DNA of 64,000 nt from Dreissena polymorpha (taxonomy: Eukaryota > Mollusca > Bivalvia > Myida > Dreissenidae), in contig NC_068366.1 in NCBI RefSeq assembly GCF_020536995.1, forward strand, positions 69,319,030-69,383,029. Reading direction: 5' to 3'. Shown one piece after another: positions 10,158 through 24,093 of this stretch. The notes beneath the pieces are model-generated. The model made no database searches. It saw nothing but the letters and a program-made list of their open reading frames with translations, and was not told the origin of the DNA. The position numbers and the translations under genes are program-made. Every line of letters begins with the position of its first letter. The first letter of the stretch is position 1.

Positions 10158-13100
10158 GCAAACGCTGTTTTCAAAGATTTCACGGGTAATATTAATCCGC
10201 TTGTTGTATAAAAATTGCTTTAAAAAGTCAAAAAATTGCCGAATCCGAGTTCATGGAGTTTGTGTTTAACATTTTATTTTTGCAATTGACTGGACTTCAA
10301 ACCAATGTCCGAAATATACACTTAAATCTTATTTCAGAATGTCATATCTGTAAATCATTGATAGGAAACTGAAAATTATGCAGTTATACAAAGATATAAG
10401 AATGAGAAGTATAAACATTGATAATATAAATTATCACCGCTATTGGAGTATCAAGGAAGATCATACGAACAATCTGCACACTCATTATATCTACGATTTC
10501 ACATGTGTAGCACTTAATTCAACATTCTTTGATAGTTCTTCGATATGTTTGCTCTAAATAAATAAGTAAACGCAATTCAAGTTGTAGACGTTGAACACAC
10601 ATTATTAACACAAAAAAGTGAACATAATTATATTCAATTATTAGTTATAACATTTAAGAACAAACGTCTTTTAACAAGTTTTACAAGTAATGAGTAAACA
10701 TTAGCGCTGTGCTTAAAGGCAAATCTCTCTATACGGTCTGTTAATTGAATGGTTTAACTGATTGTGATAATATATTTTAATACTTAATGAATATTGTTCC
10801 TGTTACGGTGTATCCTATGTTTCAGCTAAATATGAAGCATTGTCAGGGCACGAGCCAATTAGTAATGTAGCAATTAGTAATATTAACGATAATTTAATCA
10901 ATTTTTCAGACATTCCAGCAATTGTTTATTATTTTAAGAGAAGCTTTATATGCAAACTATACTTGAAAGTCAATATGGGTTTGTCAAAATCTATTGCATT
11001 CAAAAAAGCACGTACGCTTCTGTTCAACATTTCTAGAAATAAGGCACAAAAATATTTTATTTAATACGAGAGCGGTTTACCGATTATACATCTCTATATT
11101 TATTTACATATGTTCTCTGGCCATGTCTTATTACGTATTGACCCTATTTTCGGTTCGATCCAAGACGTTCATTATGGTATTTCAGGTTAAGATTTCAATA
11201 ATATTTACTTCATTTAATAATATTCGCTTAATACACTTGCGATCATTTTGCGCTTTAGACGAACTACAACAATAAGGGACTAAAAATATTGTTCAAGATT
11301 TGAAACATTTCTGTGTGCAAATACTTATTCTTTTTACAGAGGGAAATAACAAGTGAATACTTGATGTTAGTGAAAACAAAACAATTCGACGTCAATTTCC
11401 TACATTCATATTGAGATCATCTGATTTATTCATAAAATATAATTTTAATCGATACTATAGTGAATGTAACATTCTAACAAGCATATTTATTGAAACCTGT
11501 TGCATGAACGTATGTTTTTAAAGTAAATTTTATTATAAAATATATGTTTTGTATCAATGTGTAATTCAGGGATGTAACTATTTTAAAATAGCGCTTTCAA
11601 ACATATGTGTTATAGAGCAAAATTTCAAGACTATATTCAAAACATTGTGGTACATCCATAAAAGTTAAAAATAACCATATTTGATTTATTTATTTTAGTC
11701 CGCAAAAATTAGCCGATGTTTGTCTTTGAGTACCCTTCAAGTCACACGAACGAATACAATAAACAAGTATTGAGTAAATGTATTTGATGCAACAGCAACA
11801 AAACCAACCACATCAAGAAAAACAACAACAACTACTACTACTGCTACCACTACTACTGCCATCACCAATACCACACCACCGCCACCATTGAATAAACGTT
11901 TAACGCCAAACTTTATGTACAGGGGTAAATAATGAAGAGTCGGATTGAATTTCCATTTGTCATTATTTGACACGAAAAAGTAAATTGAGATCAGACAAAG
12001 AAGGTTTAAAATCAATACTTTCTTAACATAAATAGAGTGTGGTATACAAGCGCGACACTGGAGGACTAGTATTTAATATAATCGCAAACATAAAATTTCA
12101 AGTAAAAATTGACACATAGAAGGATATATATATATCTATACGATCAATCTAAAGGTAGGGCGTTTTATTTTATTTTATTTGAACATAACAGATTTGGGAA
12201 ATCTACATTACTTTAATTTACTTTACATTACAATATCGATGTTAAATCATTTATTTGTATTTTTAAACACAATATCGTCGATAATTTCTTTAAGGAATGG
12301 TCCCAGAACATGCATACAAATAATGTTTTTACTAATTATGTCCTTTTAAAAACTATTTTCATTACGAGTAATATCTAGATTTACTACCTAGCGGCATGAG
12401 AAAGTTTTTTCTGTAGACAAAGACTAGCGGTTCACCCACTAAGAATACAAACTGGTAGATATGGTAGAAATAGAATTGCTAAGGACCCGCGTTATTGTTT
12501 TTGTAATTCACGAGATATTTCAGATGAATATAATTTTATGCTTAAATGTTTATTTTAGAAGAGATACGCAAAAAGAAGCTCTGAGAAATTAGTTGTCGTA
12601 CTTGACGATACTGCTACGACCTTAGCAAAATTACTAGAGTGCACATTTTGAATGAACTGCAATTTCCAAATATAAAATTACTTGTACGGATCTTTAATTT
12701 TGACGGAGTCATAGTCTGTGGGCGGGAAAACCGGAGTACCCGGAAGAAACCTGACCTTCTGGCATAGTGAAGATTAACCAACCTCAAATTTTAGGTTTTT
12801 ATAAGGTTCAAATTAAAATTTAAACAACTGAAAAAATATTCAAAGCATTTCTCTATATCCTTAAACACTGTTTTTAAGATAATGACATCACATCACATTA
12901 ATATAACATACACTTACATATGACAAAAATTAATGAAGAAAACATGTTGAAAAACTCATAATCATAATAGCGAAGTTATAAATAAAACGTAAAATATCTT
13001 TAAGAATAAAATGCGGCGTTGATTATAATTGAATTTTGTAGTTTTGAAAGATCGTCACTCAAACCAATAAGATACAAGATTAAAGAGTAATGTCAAAATG

Positions 13101-14755
13101 ATTTTTTTCTGAACAATTTTTTAGACGCATTATATACTTAAATGAGGACGAACGTAGTTGACAATCTTATCGGAGACCCTACTCCCTACGTGGGCTTGTA
13201 TTTGTGAAAACAAACTTGTGTGTGGAATGTCGCTCTATTTCCAATCGCCTTTTTTACCACTAAAGATATTGTAAGAGATTTTTAAAGACTATCCATGACT
13301 TGGACTTGGGCCAGTATGAGGTTTCAACTGTTACTCATGGATAACAATACAAGGTTCAGAGTGCATAGTTTTTAACTATACCTTCCATTTTGAAAGCTTA
13401 AATTAATGGAGGCCGATCGTCAACAATCTTGGACAACAATCTTATCCGACCGCCCACAGCAAGTATCTAAAGCTTCATTTTTTTCTCTTTACCACCAATC
13501 CAATTGACAATTTAAGCACAGTTGGAAAAAGTTTCATAGTCAGGTGAAGTGGCCGAAAATTACGAAATAAATCTGCAAAATATTTAATCAGATACTGATT
13601 TTAGAGCAACTTGTGGAAAAATGACATTTTCGTTTAAGATACGGCTTGACAGCTTAATGCTGCCGTTTTGTATCATTAACCGTTTCAGAAATAAAATCAG
13701 TATATTACATTATAAATGTAGGCGCAAAAAAGTGAATGGCAAAATCAACATTATGTGAAAAACTCGAATGCAGGGCAAAATTGCCACTGTAAACATATTT
13801 GTATTTCATTTTGCAATTTTCAGGTGCGGTATATCCCACCAAAGTCATATAAATTAGTTATTGCAATAAATCACAACCAAGGTTGGCAAAACTAACTTGC
13901 TTAAAAACTGTTTTTATGTGAATGAAGTTGAATACGGAGAAAATACAACGGTAAATGATACACCTACGACTTGAGATGTTAAATATCAATGCAGATCAAT
14001 ATGATTACGGAAGCTATACATTTTTCACAAGCTGTGAGCTGTTTACAAATTAACGTTTGTTGTTTGCACCTGTGGTGGACTACTGCACTCTTTGAGACAT
14101 TGGTTATGTTTTTGCTTATTACGACGTTTACAGGTAATTTATATTCCTTCAAGAGTCCGAACTTGATTCTCAAACCAACTTCAGACAGAACGGAAACAAT
14201 AGGCATGGTTAAGAACAAAAACGTTTAAGCAACCATTTATTATACAATGTTTTGAAAAGCCATTTAACAGTATTTAAGGTTTCAAATACATATTAGACAC
14301 TCAACAACTTACGAAATAAAGATTAATTGACCAATGATAAGTAATTGTGCAGTTAAATACTTTGTTTTGCCTTAAACTCACTAGTTATTATCAGTTATTT
14401 TTACTTCAATATTGTTGTTTTTTTCATTTTGTTATTTCTTTATGAAAACTCGTGCTTGCTTAACATTCCAATGACATCAACGACAATATGAAATGTACAT
14501 GCATATCCAGCGCATTTGACCTTGCAGCGATGTAGTATATTTTCCGTTTGAAAAACAACTTGAATATAATTATCACGCATGTTAATTGTTTGCATTGTTA
14601 AGTACTTTGTTACCAAAATTGAAAGAAGTAATATTGCGGTTAGCATCATGCCGATGGATTGAAATATTCTTAATGAACTTTTACAGAATTGAAATATTAT
14701 ATCAAGATTAAATAATATATATAATGATTTAGTACAATTATACTAGCACTTTATT
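10158..14755. other. non-coding AT-rich stretch
   Basis: Short open frames only, none with recognisable content. A CAA/CTA/CCA triplet microsatellite lies at 11805-11892. I see no gene, RNA or mobile element otherwise. Confidence 0.5.
11805..11892. repeat. imperfect triplet microsatellite
   Basis: Interrupted caa, cta and cca triplets. The minus-strand open frame across it (valine-rich) is a low-complexity artefact. Confidence 0.8.
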
Positions 14756-14889
14756 ATCCCCCGCCATAGGCGAAGGGGTATTGTTTTGGCGTTGTCCGTC
14801 CGTCTTTCCGTCCGTCTTTCCGTCCATCCGTCCAGAGCAGAGTCTTGGAAGTGCTTTGGCGGATTTCATTAAAACTGAATATGAGTATT

Positions 14890-15748
14890 TATTATATACC
14901 TGTTTAATGCTTTTAACAAAATACAGGTTGTATCCATCGTTGAAATAAAAAATCCCGTATTACGCTACTCACTGTTTCCAATTCCGTATTACCATACTAG
15001 CCGGACCACTTCGACCCATTAATGGCGTCACATTACGCGCACCGAAAATAAATATTTTATATTTAAGAAATATATACGTATTACATCGTGTACGTCATTT
15101 CTGTGACGAAACACAATAGTTTTATCTTAATTCTAAGGACTTGTAGGACGTGGTGTTTTTTAACAGTAAACTATTTGTTAAAAAGGTCGAACGATTTCAA
15201 AACGTATTTTGGAGTGTGTGTTTATCATGCATAAATGTGTATTACGATAGGAATACAATAAAATAATGTGGTTTAAACTAAGTTTCGATTAAGACATGGA
15301 AGATAGAAGTGAAAGTACATATTGTTTTAACGTTTTTGTTATAAACAACGGATTAAAGTTGTCAACTAAATTGTTATAAACATTGGATTAATGATGGAAT
15401 TAAGTAAGCGTGTCGGAAACATGTGTTTTCCCGGTTCGAATGTTAACACGTTAATTTACATAAACTGTATTCATACGCGTCTTAAATAAACTATGGCGTA
15501 CCGTTTTAGTCATTGTTTTGTCAGTTTTGTTAAAGTAAAAAATACAATTGATAACTGTTTTCGTTAGTTGTTGTATATAATAAAAGGAATATTACGCTAG
15601 TGAATTGTTCCAAGAGTTTGTATCACTCTCGTGGCTTGTGCAATTTCGCATCACACTCGAGGCTCCGCCTCTCGTGTGATACGTCATCACACAAGCCACT
15701 CGAGTGATACAAACTCTTGGAACAATTGACTAACGTAATATTCCGTAT
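14890..15748 (+). mobile_element. Crypton-family non-autonomous copy A
   Basis: It begins ttattatatacctgtttaat, contains aaaatcccgtattacgctac and ccaattccgtattaccatac, and ends with a long palindrome and aatattccgtat. The inner sequence matches copy B (36422-37236) but lacks the recombinase frame found in copy C (52632-53776), so it looks like a deletion derivative. It sits inside the 14756-16247 MITE. Confidence 0.7.
15586..15744. repeat. ~159 bp terminal palindrome of element copy A
   Basis: ggaatattacgctag at the left pairs with a ctaacgtaatattcc word at the right. The arms continue through gttccaagagtttgtatcac, cgtggcttgtg and the inner ggctccgcctctcg turn, giving a near-complete hairpin. 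The same palindrome ends copies B (36426-36556) and C (53608-53768). Confidence 0.85.
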
Positions 15749-15841
15749 ATATATGGATAAAAAAATGATACACGCCAAATGGCATTGTACACCATCTGTA
15801 AATAACAGAGTTATGGCACTTTGTAATCTAGAAAAAATGCT

Positions 15842-16035
15842 TCCCAATGCTTTGCATTGACCGTTCCAAGGCGGTGACCCCAGCTTATTCATATTTTATG
15901 TTTATGTTGGTTTGTATTGTGCTGTTTTGTACTGTTTGGGCAATCGGTCACTTGCCTTAAATAAAAAACCAACTAATTGTTTTTAATGAAAATTCAATAC
16001 TGCTCCAGCAACTGGAGTTTCACTTCTTTATATTG
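15842..16035 (+). repeat. SINE-like repeat, copy 2 (5' truncated)
   Basis: Matches copy 1 from the cccaatgctttgcattgacc word to gagtttcacttctttatatt. The first ~55 bases of the family are missing. It interrupts the MITE at 14756-16247. Confidence 0.7.
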
Positions 16036-16424
16036 TTTTCTGTGTCCGGAGCCATATCTTAGAAGTGCTTTGGCTGATTTTATTGAATCTTGGTATGAGT
16101 ATGTATATGGATAAGAGGATGATGCACGCCAAATGGCATTGTACACCATCTGTTCATAACGGAGTTATGGCCCTTTGTATATTGAAAAAATGCTTTTTTG
16201 AGTGTCAAATATAACACTTTGTGTCCAGAAGCATATTTGCGGGGGATATCAATTCAACGAATTTGCTTGGTCCATATGTAATTATAATTTATGCAAATGT
16301 AAATTGATCTGCACCTGATTATTAGATGGGCATACATTTGGATACTTTTTAATGTCTTCAGATAGGTCAAGGCCATCATTTACACTATGAATTTTCGATT
16401 AGTTTAAAGCTCATCTGAGTGTAA

Positions 16425-17085
16425 TACAATTCCTAGTAATTTTCTTTCATACCCTGCTATGTATGTAGTCCATTTTCAGTGATTTTTATCCTGACCTGCT
16501 TCATGTGTTTTTCATAGATAACCATCCGATTAGAGCACAATGAAATGTAATATAAATGTTTGATGAAGTGTAATACGAATCATATAGAATTTTTAGCATA
16601 GTCAGTGCTTTTATTCCTAGTGATTTTATCGCATACCCCTTTGCATGTGTAATGAAGTGAAAAACAAATCCTAGTGATTATATGTTATACCCTGGTGCAA
16701 GTGTGATGAAGTGTTATACGAATCTTAGATATTTTATTAAATACCGTGCTACACGTGTAATAAAGTATAATACGAGTTCTAGTGGTTTTATTGAATACCC
16801 TGCTACAAGTGCGATGAAGTGATTTTATAGCATAAACTTCCGCGTACACAATTTATTTCTCAACATTTTAACAGGTATGTAAAGCATAGTCAACCATCCG
16901 ATATTATAGCCTGCTTTTTGTGTTTTACAATTCCCGGTGCTTTTTATGTCATGTGTAACACAATCATCAGTGTTTGAACCATGCCTTAGTACATATGTAA
17001 CACATAGTAAACAATAAGACTGTAACACAGTGAAGTTTATAAAATTGTGATACAATTCCCAATGGTTTTATGCCTTAACATGCTT
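16425..17085. repeat. degenerate ~65 bp tandem array
   Basis: Units such as tcctagtgattttat, catacccctttgcatgtgta and atgaagtgtaatacgaat recur in the same order with many substitutions. They are clearest between 16560 and 16815 and fade toward 17085. It is a decayed minisatellite with no coding content. Confidence 0.6.
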
Positions 17086-17403
17086 TAAAAAAAATCATAA
17101 TTAGGTATATGTGGCTTCATTTAATTTTATAAATTTGCATTATAAATTTAAATTAAAATTAGGTATAGCACTTCTAACATCCACAAGCAATTTATCAATA
17201 AAGCACTAATAAACTTAAATATTGAGGAAAACACACATTATATCGAAGGGACCTATTAAGTAATCGACGAATATTGTATATACATTCAACAAATACAAGA
17301 AGAGATTGTATGATATAATTATAATCAGCTTCGAGACATGAAACCCAATTTAAAATTGTGCATTGTTATTTTATTAATAAAATCCTGTTTGTTTAACGCT
17401 TAA

Positions 17404-17806
17404 GGGGACTTGTTTAAACATTTTGCCATTTTATTTGAAGTTCGTAATTAAAAGCTTAAATTGTTTTAAATGTACTCATCGGTATTAAACAACTCCAAAA
17501 GAATCAAATATTATTTTTACCCCACCTGTGCCCGAGCCATCTACCTAATGATTAAAAATGTTATCGCCATAACTACTCGGTCATCAGAGGTGATAATTAC
17601 GTCAAGCATTTTCTCCTTATTAACAGCAACTCAAGTATTGTGTCAATATATAACGGAAAAAAGAACTACAAATAGTTTAAATGTTTTGCGTTTGTAACGC
17701 TTTATAATTTTATCAATTTCTCATTATGATAACTTATAAACGAACATGTATTTTAAGCATGAGTCTTTGTCATACGATTTTATAGTTCCTATGTGAACAT
17801 ATCCCT
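17404..17806 (-). mobile_element. TTAA MITE, copy 4 (most diverged)
   Basis: Flanked by TTAA at 17400-17403 and 17807-17810. The left end is ggggacttgtttaaaca and the right end gtgaacatatccct. Family words survive in order: a gccattttatttgaag word, a decayed cctgtgcccgagccatctac word in place of the tRNA-like core, and gcgtttgtaacgctttataa. It is in the same orientation as copies 2 and 3. Confidence 0.6.
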
Positions 17807-17810
17807 TTAA

Positions 17811-19028
17811 AAGTGTATCTGGCTAATAGATTAAACCACATTTTCCACAATTTTGCAAATACTAATTCGATATGAATGCAAGTTTTCACATCCCGTTCCC
17901 AAATCACTTAAAAGTTAAGACACTAAGAGATCAATAAATGTAGATCTATATCATTAAAAAGGTGTGCTATGGAAGAAAATTTCTTTGCTTAAAAATTACC
18001 TCATTTATTGGGATAAAACTATTACTCAACAAATAAAATTTTTGGACTTTGATAAACAAAAACAAAAGCGGTATTTATCTCAAACTAATTGATACGTGTT
18101 TCTGCATTCTTTATATTTTTGTTTCTTAAGGAAATATTTTCGCGTGACGGAGGACCAGTTTATATGGGCAACTATCTTTTCTAATGCATTGGGACTCAAA
18201 TGTTAATATACTGTACAATAAAACAATTCTTTTAGAGTTTAAATATATAGATCTATTCAGAACTAAATACTGTTCGGGATTGTATCGACACTAATTAAAT
18301 TGTGTTCCCTAAATACATGTGATTATCAAAACATGTTTCCTCTATCAACAAAATATAAATCAACTATATAATTTGTTTCGAGTTATGGCTTGGATGAAAC
18401 CGCGTCTTTCAATATAATTTAACCACTACAAAATAGTGAATGGGCTTCAGAGGGTCGTATTTATTCTGCTGTCTTTATCCCCAAAGCAAGGCAAATATGA
18501 AATATACGGACAAATTATGTTACAAAATCAGATTGAATTCCTTTTGAAGATCCTCTATCGAATTTCAAATTATGTTACCTCTTCAGTTGCAAGACAAATA
18601 CCCATGACGCGATAATAAATGAGGACGACATCGTTTATTTATTTCGTCGAGGACTTTACTAGCCACCGACAGCAATTATATTGTCTACTTTATGTGTGGG
18701 TAATGCTTTAAATGTACATGTAATTGCGTGCTGTTTAAATCTTTACAAATTTTAAAATATTGGAGGACACTCATTGAGTGTGCGTTGAACGAGCTATATC
18801 GTTAACGAATTTTACCAGCGATTTAAAGCTTGGTAAAATAATAAAAGAATACGGTGAAAGTTTTAACAGTAAGATCATACACAGGTTTATTTACAAATTA
18901 GTATTTTTTAGGATTGCGCGATTTGATCTAAACACCAGACAATTGATATAATACAACATATTCAGCGCGATTTAAAGGCCCATAAATACCCACAATCATA
19001 ATATTTTGAAGAAAAATATAACACATAC
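17811..19028. other. non-coding AT-rich stretch
   Basis: No recognisable gene or repeat. Confidence 0.45.
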
Positions 19029-19328
19029 AAAAATCAATGTTCCCCATATCAATAGCCACAATTTCAACGCTAGATATGGTCTGGTAACATAGATATAACA
19101 AGATACAAAATGCCCTTGTTTTTTGCGGAACAATATATTAAACACATGTTCATGTACCAATTTAGTATTCGTGTGTCGTATAATGTTGCGGGAAATTAAA
19201 ATGGAATACAGTGCTCCACACAAAAATAAAAACGAGCATTTTGTATATATTTCAATCTAGGTTACCAGAGTAACCAGACCATATCTAGCGTTGAAAGGTT
19301 GGCTATTGCTATAATGAACATTGATTTT
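19029..19328. repeat. foldback element with ~60 bp arms
   Basis: The left arm (19029-19087), with aaaatcaatgttcc and caacgctagatatggtctgg, is matched in reverse complement by the right arm (19261-19328) with ccagaccatatctagcgttg and aacattgattttt. Arms differ at several bases, and the spacer is about 170 bp. A MITE or decayed foldback is likely. Confidence 0.7.
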
Positions 19329-22300
19329 TTTATTTGTTAACTTTATATTTTTAGATTATTGGACGAAGTATTCGTATTTTGAGTAATAATGTTACTTTAA
19401 AAGGAATACATAACCTATGGAATAGCGGTTTGCGTATGATAGGAGTTTATATAAAAGAGTTACACTAAATAAATTCCGCGATACTAAGCGAGACAGTATT
19501 TCACAAAGGATTATTGTGTACCATCAAACTACATCAGCGACGGATAAGAGAAGATTTAAACCTTTCTGACAAGATATGAGCTAAAAGGAACGTGCGCTGT
19601 TGTTGTTGTTGTTTTCAGCCGATAATTGTCTTAACTCACCTCTCAACCTCCCCACAATGATATCCCTTTGAAATGTGAGGACAGAAGAATGAAGTAGTAG
19701 TTAAAGCTTAAATATGAAACTGTTAGTACGTTTTTCAAACTTTTATTAAAATACCGAGTTGTTGTCGAAATGCTCGAGTGATATATGTTTGCAAAAGTCC
19801 ATCGTGTATAAGGTTTGAATCATTTTAAATTACACATTAACAGTGAGAAGTTAAAGTAGATTATTAGTGTTACATAATTTATAATTATTAAATAGTGGAA
19901 ATCAACTTATGACTGAAGTTGTAAACCTGCAGGAGGGGAGACCACTATGAGGATCGGTGGAATCCTAAATAGTTTTACCTCCCTGCAGGTTAACGGATTA
20001 CAGCTGTTTTCATGGCCTGTAAAAATATTTGCGTTTAGTTTGCTTCCCGTTGCCTTTGCGTGTTACAACAAATATACACACGGTTCTGTTAACGTTTCTA
20101 GATAAATGTAGATAAATATAGTATGTTCAATGAATCAAGCACGGGTTATTCAATTTCAATAATAATACACATAAATACAAGTACGTAAGTTTAACATGAT
20201 TTATTGAGCAAATATTTCCTTTCGCAAATATTTCTTTAACCGGACGACGCTCTATCGGGCGTGCTCACCACAACCAATACATAAGTTGGAAATGTTTAAT
20301 TGATTTAATTGATCACGGATCTCTAGCGGTACAAGATATTTTTGGAGAGTTGTTCATTCGTTCAATCTGCCAATGAACCCATCGATCCACTGTTCGCACA
20401 ACATCTTCTACCATTTGATGTCCTCTTTTTTGTGTGTGACGTTATTATAGATACCATGCTGTTTTATATTTATCTTGTAATATTTCGCAGATTAAAAAAT
20501 CAATATAAATCCAAGGTTATTTATGTTTTTTTAATACGCTCATACCTACATACAAATATAATCAACACACTGGAAGTTTAATATCCTGATGAAAAGAGTC
20601 ATTCACAAAGATATAGGAAAATTAATACACATTCTAAAATCAAAATCAGGTATATCAAATGTACACACAAATACCAACTTATGCATAGAGTTGATGCAAA
20701 CTTTAGAGTGAAAGTTAACATTACTCTTTGTTATGTGTTTGTTGCGCTGTGTAACACTTTCGGCAACTGTGCATGATATTTTCGATTGATTCTACCAATT
20801 GTAATGCATAAATTTTACTTCAACGAAAAGTTTGTCACTTTATATTTACAATCGTATAGTTTGAAATATAACGTGATTTGTTTTTTATTTTAAAACATAT
20901 TCAAATAAATTGTGTATTTGTAATACTGAAGATGACCCTTTGAGTGTGCCCACACACGATCTTTTGTCGTGACTTGACATGGTACTGAATGTCCTTAAAT
21001 TTATGATTCCTTCCAAAACAGTTAGGTTAAGTCATAGGTTTTTAATGACAATGCAATGTCGATTCTCAGTAATGAAAATACAGACAACCTAGGATAATAG
21101 TGACTTCTGCAGTTTAGTAAACTCAAACAAGAAACATGACACTAAACACGATGATTCCACAAGTGTTATCAAATGGAATCCAGGCATAAGTGTATTTACC
21201 GCTATGTTACTAAAGCATGCAAATTGTATCATCTACTGAAATAAATCGTCACAATACGATCAGCCGGGCTTCAGTTAAAAGTATATTACGCATATATACC
21301 CGTATTATAAAAACGCATATATACCCGTATTATAAATCTGAAGGTGGCAACACAACAACAACAAATGCGAATATATGTTCTATCAGTGATAACGTTACCA
21401 TAAAGACAATGGTGGGAAAGCCGTCTTCTCTTATACACAAGTATTATATGTTATACAAAATTGTCTCTTAACTGTTTTCAAACTCAAAATCAAAATAAGT
21501 TTACAGTTCTTGGATAAGTAAAGGTAGATTGTTAATATCATGCTTGTACATGTACTTCAAAGTAGTTGTTTCTAATAATACTTATACTGCAGTAATTCAA
21601 GAAACACCCGGGTTTCAATTATTATCCGCTTATTAACACGATAAAGCACACACTTAACTTCACATTCGATTAATAAACGTATTTTATAACTTTTTCAAAA
21701 CGTTGTATACTTAACATGGATATGCATTCGTTTTGCAAAGCTCCACTATAAGGTATTTTACTCCGTAAACACCGACGCAGCATTGTCTGTATTGTTATTA
21801 CCATTAATTTGGTATTAGGCCAATACTTAGACATATTCTGTCACTTAATGTTAATATTTAACCGAGTATTTTTATTTAATATGTAAAAAACAATAAATTT
21901 ATCAATATTGATCTTTTAAGCATCGCCAAGACTTTTACACTGGGCAATTCTTGTTTAAATAATTATTGAGTTGAGGTGATTTATCTTTGCTTTCGAATGT
22001 TCTTTAGCTGCTGTATGATGAGACCTTAGCTGAGTTTTGTATAGATCTGGTTTATAGATGGCTACTTGTGGATTTATTTGTTTTTTATTATTCTAGAAAA
22101 GTGTATGTGTTTACGGGTTTTAATTTTAGATTTTCTTACCTGTATTGTAAATGTCGATCATCCATTTTCTTGTTTATGACAGAGAGGCAGCCAATAATGA
22201 ACCGAGAGGCAGCATTTTGACAGAAAGGCCACCGATATGCATCTACAATGTGAAATTAACATCAGCATCATTTTAATCGTAATCATTTTCGTCATCATCA

Positions 22301-24093
22301 TTTTCTGAAACTAATCTTTCATTTGTTTTAACACTGATTACATACATGAATCGTTTAAGCAATATATGTTAATCGCTGCATTGGAGATAGTTGTATATGA
22401 CATGTCATTGGTCTGATTTTTTTTACATTTACCAAATTCAATACTAATATCATAAACTGTTTTTTTTTGTAATATGATGTTATCTTTACCTATTCATCAG
22501 TACGCGCATTATGTTGTTGTGAACGTGTACGAGTACTATTTCGGTGTACGTTTGTACGAGTACTCAGTGTGTGTGTAGACATACACAAATACAATGTTGG
22601 TGTAAACATATTTATTTTTTTTGTAAAGGAACTTGTTAACACATTTGCAAAATGACAATTCAAACAAATATTATAGATTAACAGAGAATATGTACATTAT
22701 ATTCAATGTAAACAGTGTTAACAATATTCTGATTAATTCAAAAGCGTTGATTGCCCAGAGTAAGCGAGCATGATTCATCCCATATATCATTGGTTCGGAA
22801 CCAAGTGAAAGTGAAATAAATTCAAATTTATTTTTGCTATTTCATTTTTTAAGATTGTTTCAAATAGCCAAGTTTTGTTAGCATATTAATTGTATGACTT
22901 TTTTTCGAAAATTAGAACATATATGAACAGGCTTCTCTAAATTTAATATACAGATGCGTCATCTATTGATACAAATAGTTGCATATTCTATCGTTAACGG
23001 GTTTTTGTGACCGATTTCATTTCCTACTGATTTAATATAAAACATCGATTTTGCTTTTGGAATGCGACCAGTTTATCTGCAAGATCCCAATTTTTCAAAC
23101 CTGTACCTGCAATCAAAAGGTTTTGTTTACAATTTTGGTAAAATAACAACAACAAAAGTTCATAGATTCAAACAGAAGAAATCAATTAAATTCAAACAAT
23201 AAAATAACAATAATGCTGCAAATATCGGTTCGTTTATCGATGTTAAAATACTAGAGCGTGTGTTACTCGTGTCATCGACATTTTTTAAGGAAACGTCTTA
23301 TAAGAACAAGGCATTAACAATACGCTAGCAATTTCAAAAGCCTGAAATACAGGTGAAAACGCAATGGATTTTGCTTCCAGCGGCCGAATATCGGCAAAGG
23401 AATATAATTGATGATGTTTCGCTTTTTTTGTAAGACAATTTTGAACAAATATATATATTTGCTAGTAAACAATTTGTTCATCAAATTATCGAAAATCTGT
23501 GAACAAGTCCGTTTTAGAATTGGGCAGAATTTTTAAGCCTCGCATTTTGGTCGGTTGGCTTAAGTTTTTCCAATTATTCGTTTGGAATATGCACACATGT
23601 TACCACTCCAAAACATCATCACATGATTATCAAACCCAAACATTATGTGAACGAATCTAATGGATACAGACACACTCGAAGCAAATTAAATAAATACCAC
23701 GACAAACTATTCTTCAAAATTCCGAAATAGTTAAAGAATGAAGAGAGGCTATACAATGTCCGAGGAAATTGGTGTTGTTTTGTTTTTTTACCCGAACCGG
23801 GTAAACTTATCTTTATTCAATAAATATCGTGTATTTCCTATCTACAAGTTTAATGGAAAGAGCCATATGATCGCATGGTCGCTCTTAAACAAACTCATCA
23901 ATTATTAATGGAACTGGTTGTATTTACGGAATCCATTTTGTTCCGAAATCATTGTATTTCTGGTGCATAATTCGATCCTACCATTAAAATTACTTGTTCA
24001 ATAGTGCTTAATTTACGTTCTTTTAGATGACTGACTGGGATGGTATAAAAAATTGCAAAATATTTTATATTGAAACGAAACATATATGCCTCC
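19329..24093. other. non-coding stretch with minor repeats
   Basis: Contains a short inverted repeat built on cctgcagg words (19928-19990), a direct repeat of about 23 bp with acgcatatatacccgtatta (21288-21333), twice-repeated gtacgagtact near 22527 and 22553, and twice-repeated gagaggcagc near 22183 and 22203. No coding sequence recognised. Confidence 0.5.

Larger units (their letters stand above)
14756..16247 (+). mobile_element. cccccgcc-ended MITE carrying nested insertions
   Basis: The left end atcccccgccataggcgaag and right end tttgcgggggat form inverted termini. The start has the repeated ccgtccgtcttt words typical of this widespread invertebrate family. Internally a unit recurs (agtgctttggcggattt near 14853 and agtgctttggctgatttt near 16058; ggcattgtacaccatctgt near 15780 and 16136). 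The body is interrupted by a Crypton-family copy (14890-15748) and a SINE-like copy (15842-16035), which gives an insertion order. No transposase is visible. Confidence 0.75.

Noticed and set aside
13979-14228. Overlapping 79-codon frames on both strands
   Set aside because: Low-information AT-rich sequence without any recognisable motif or splice context.
15623-15892. 89-codon minus-strand frame
   Set aside because: It covers the Crypton-family palindrome and SINE-like sequence. The same applies to the frame at 53573-53863.
20342-20581. 79-codon frame with hydrophobic stretches
   Set aside because: Only one hydrophobic patch in AT-rich sequence; no start context, domain or neighbouring exon.
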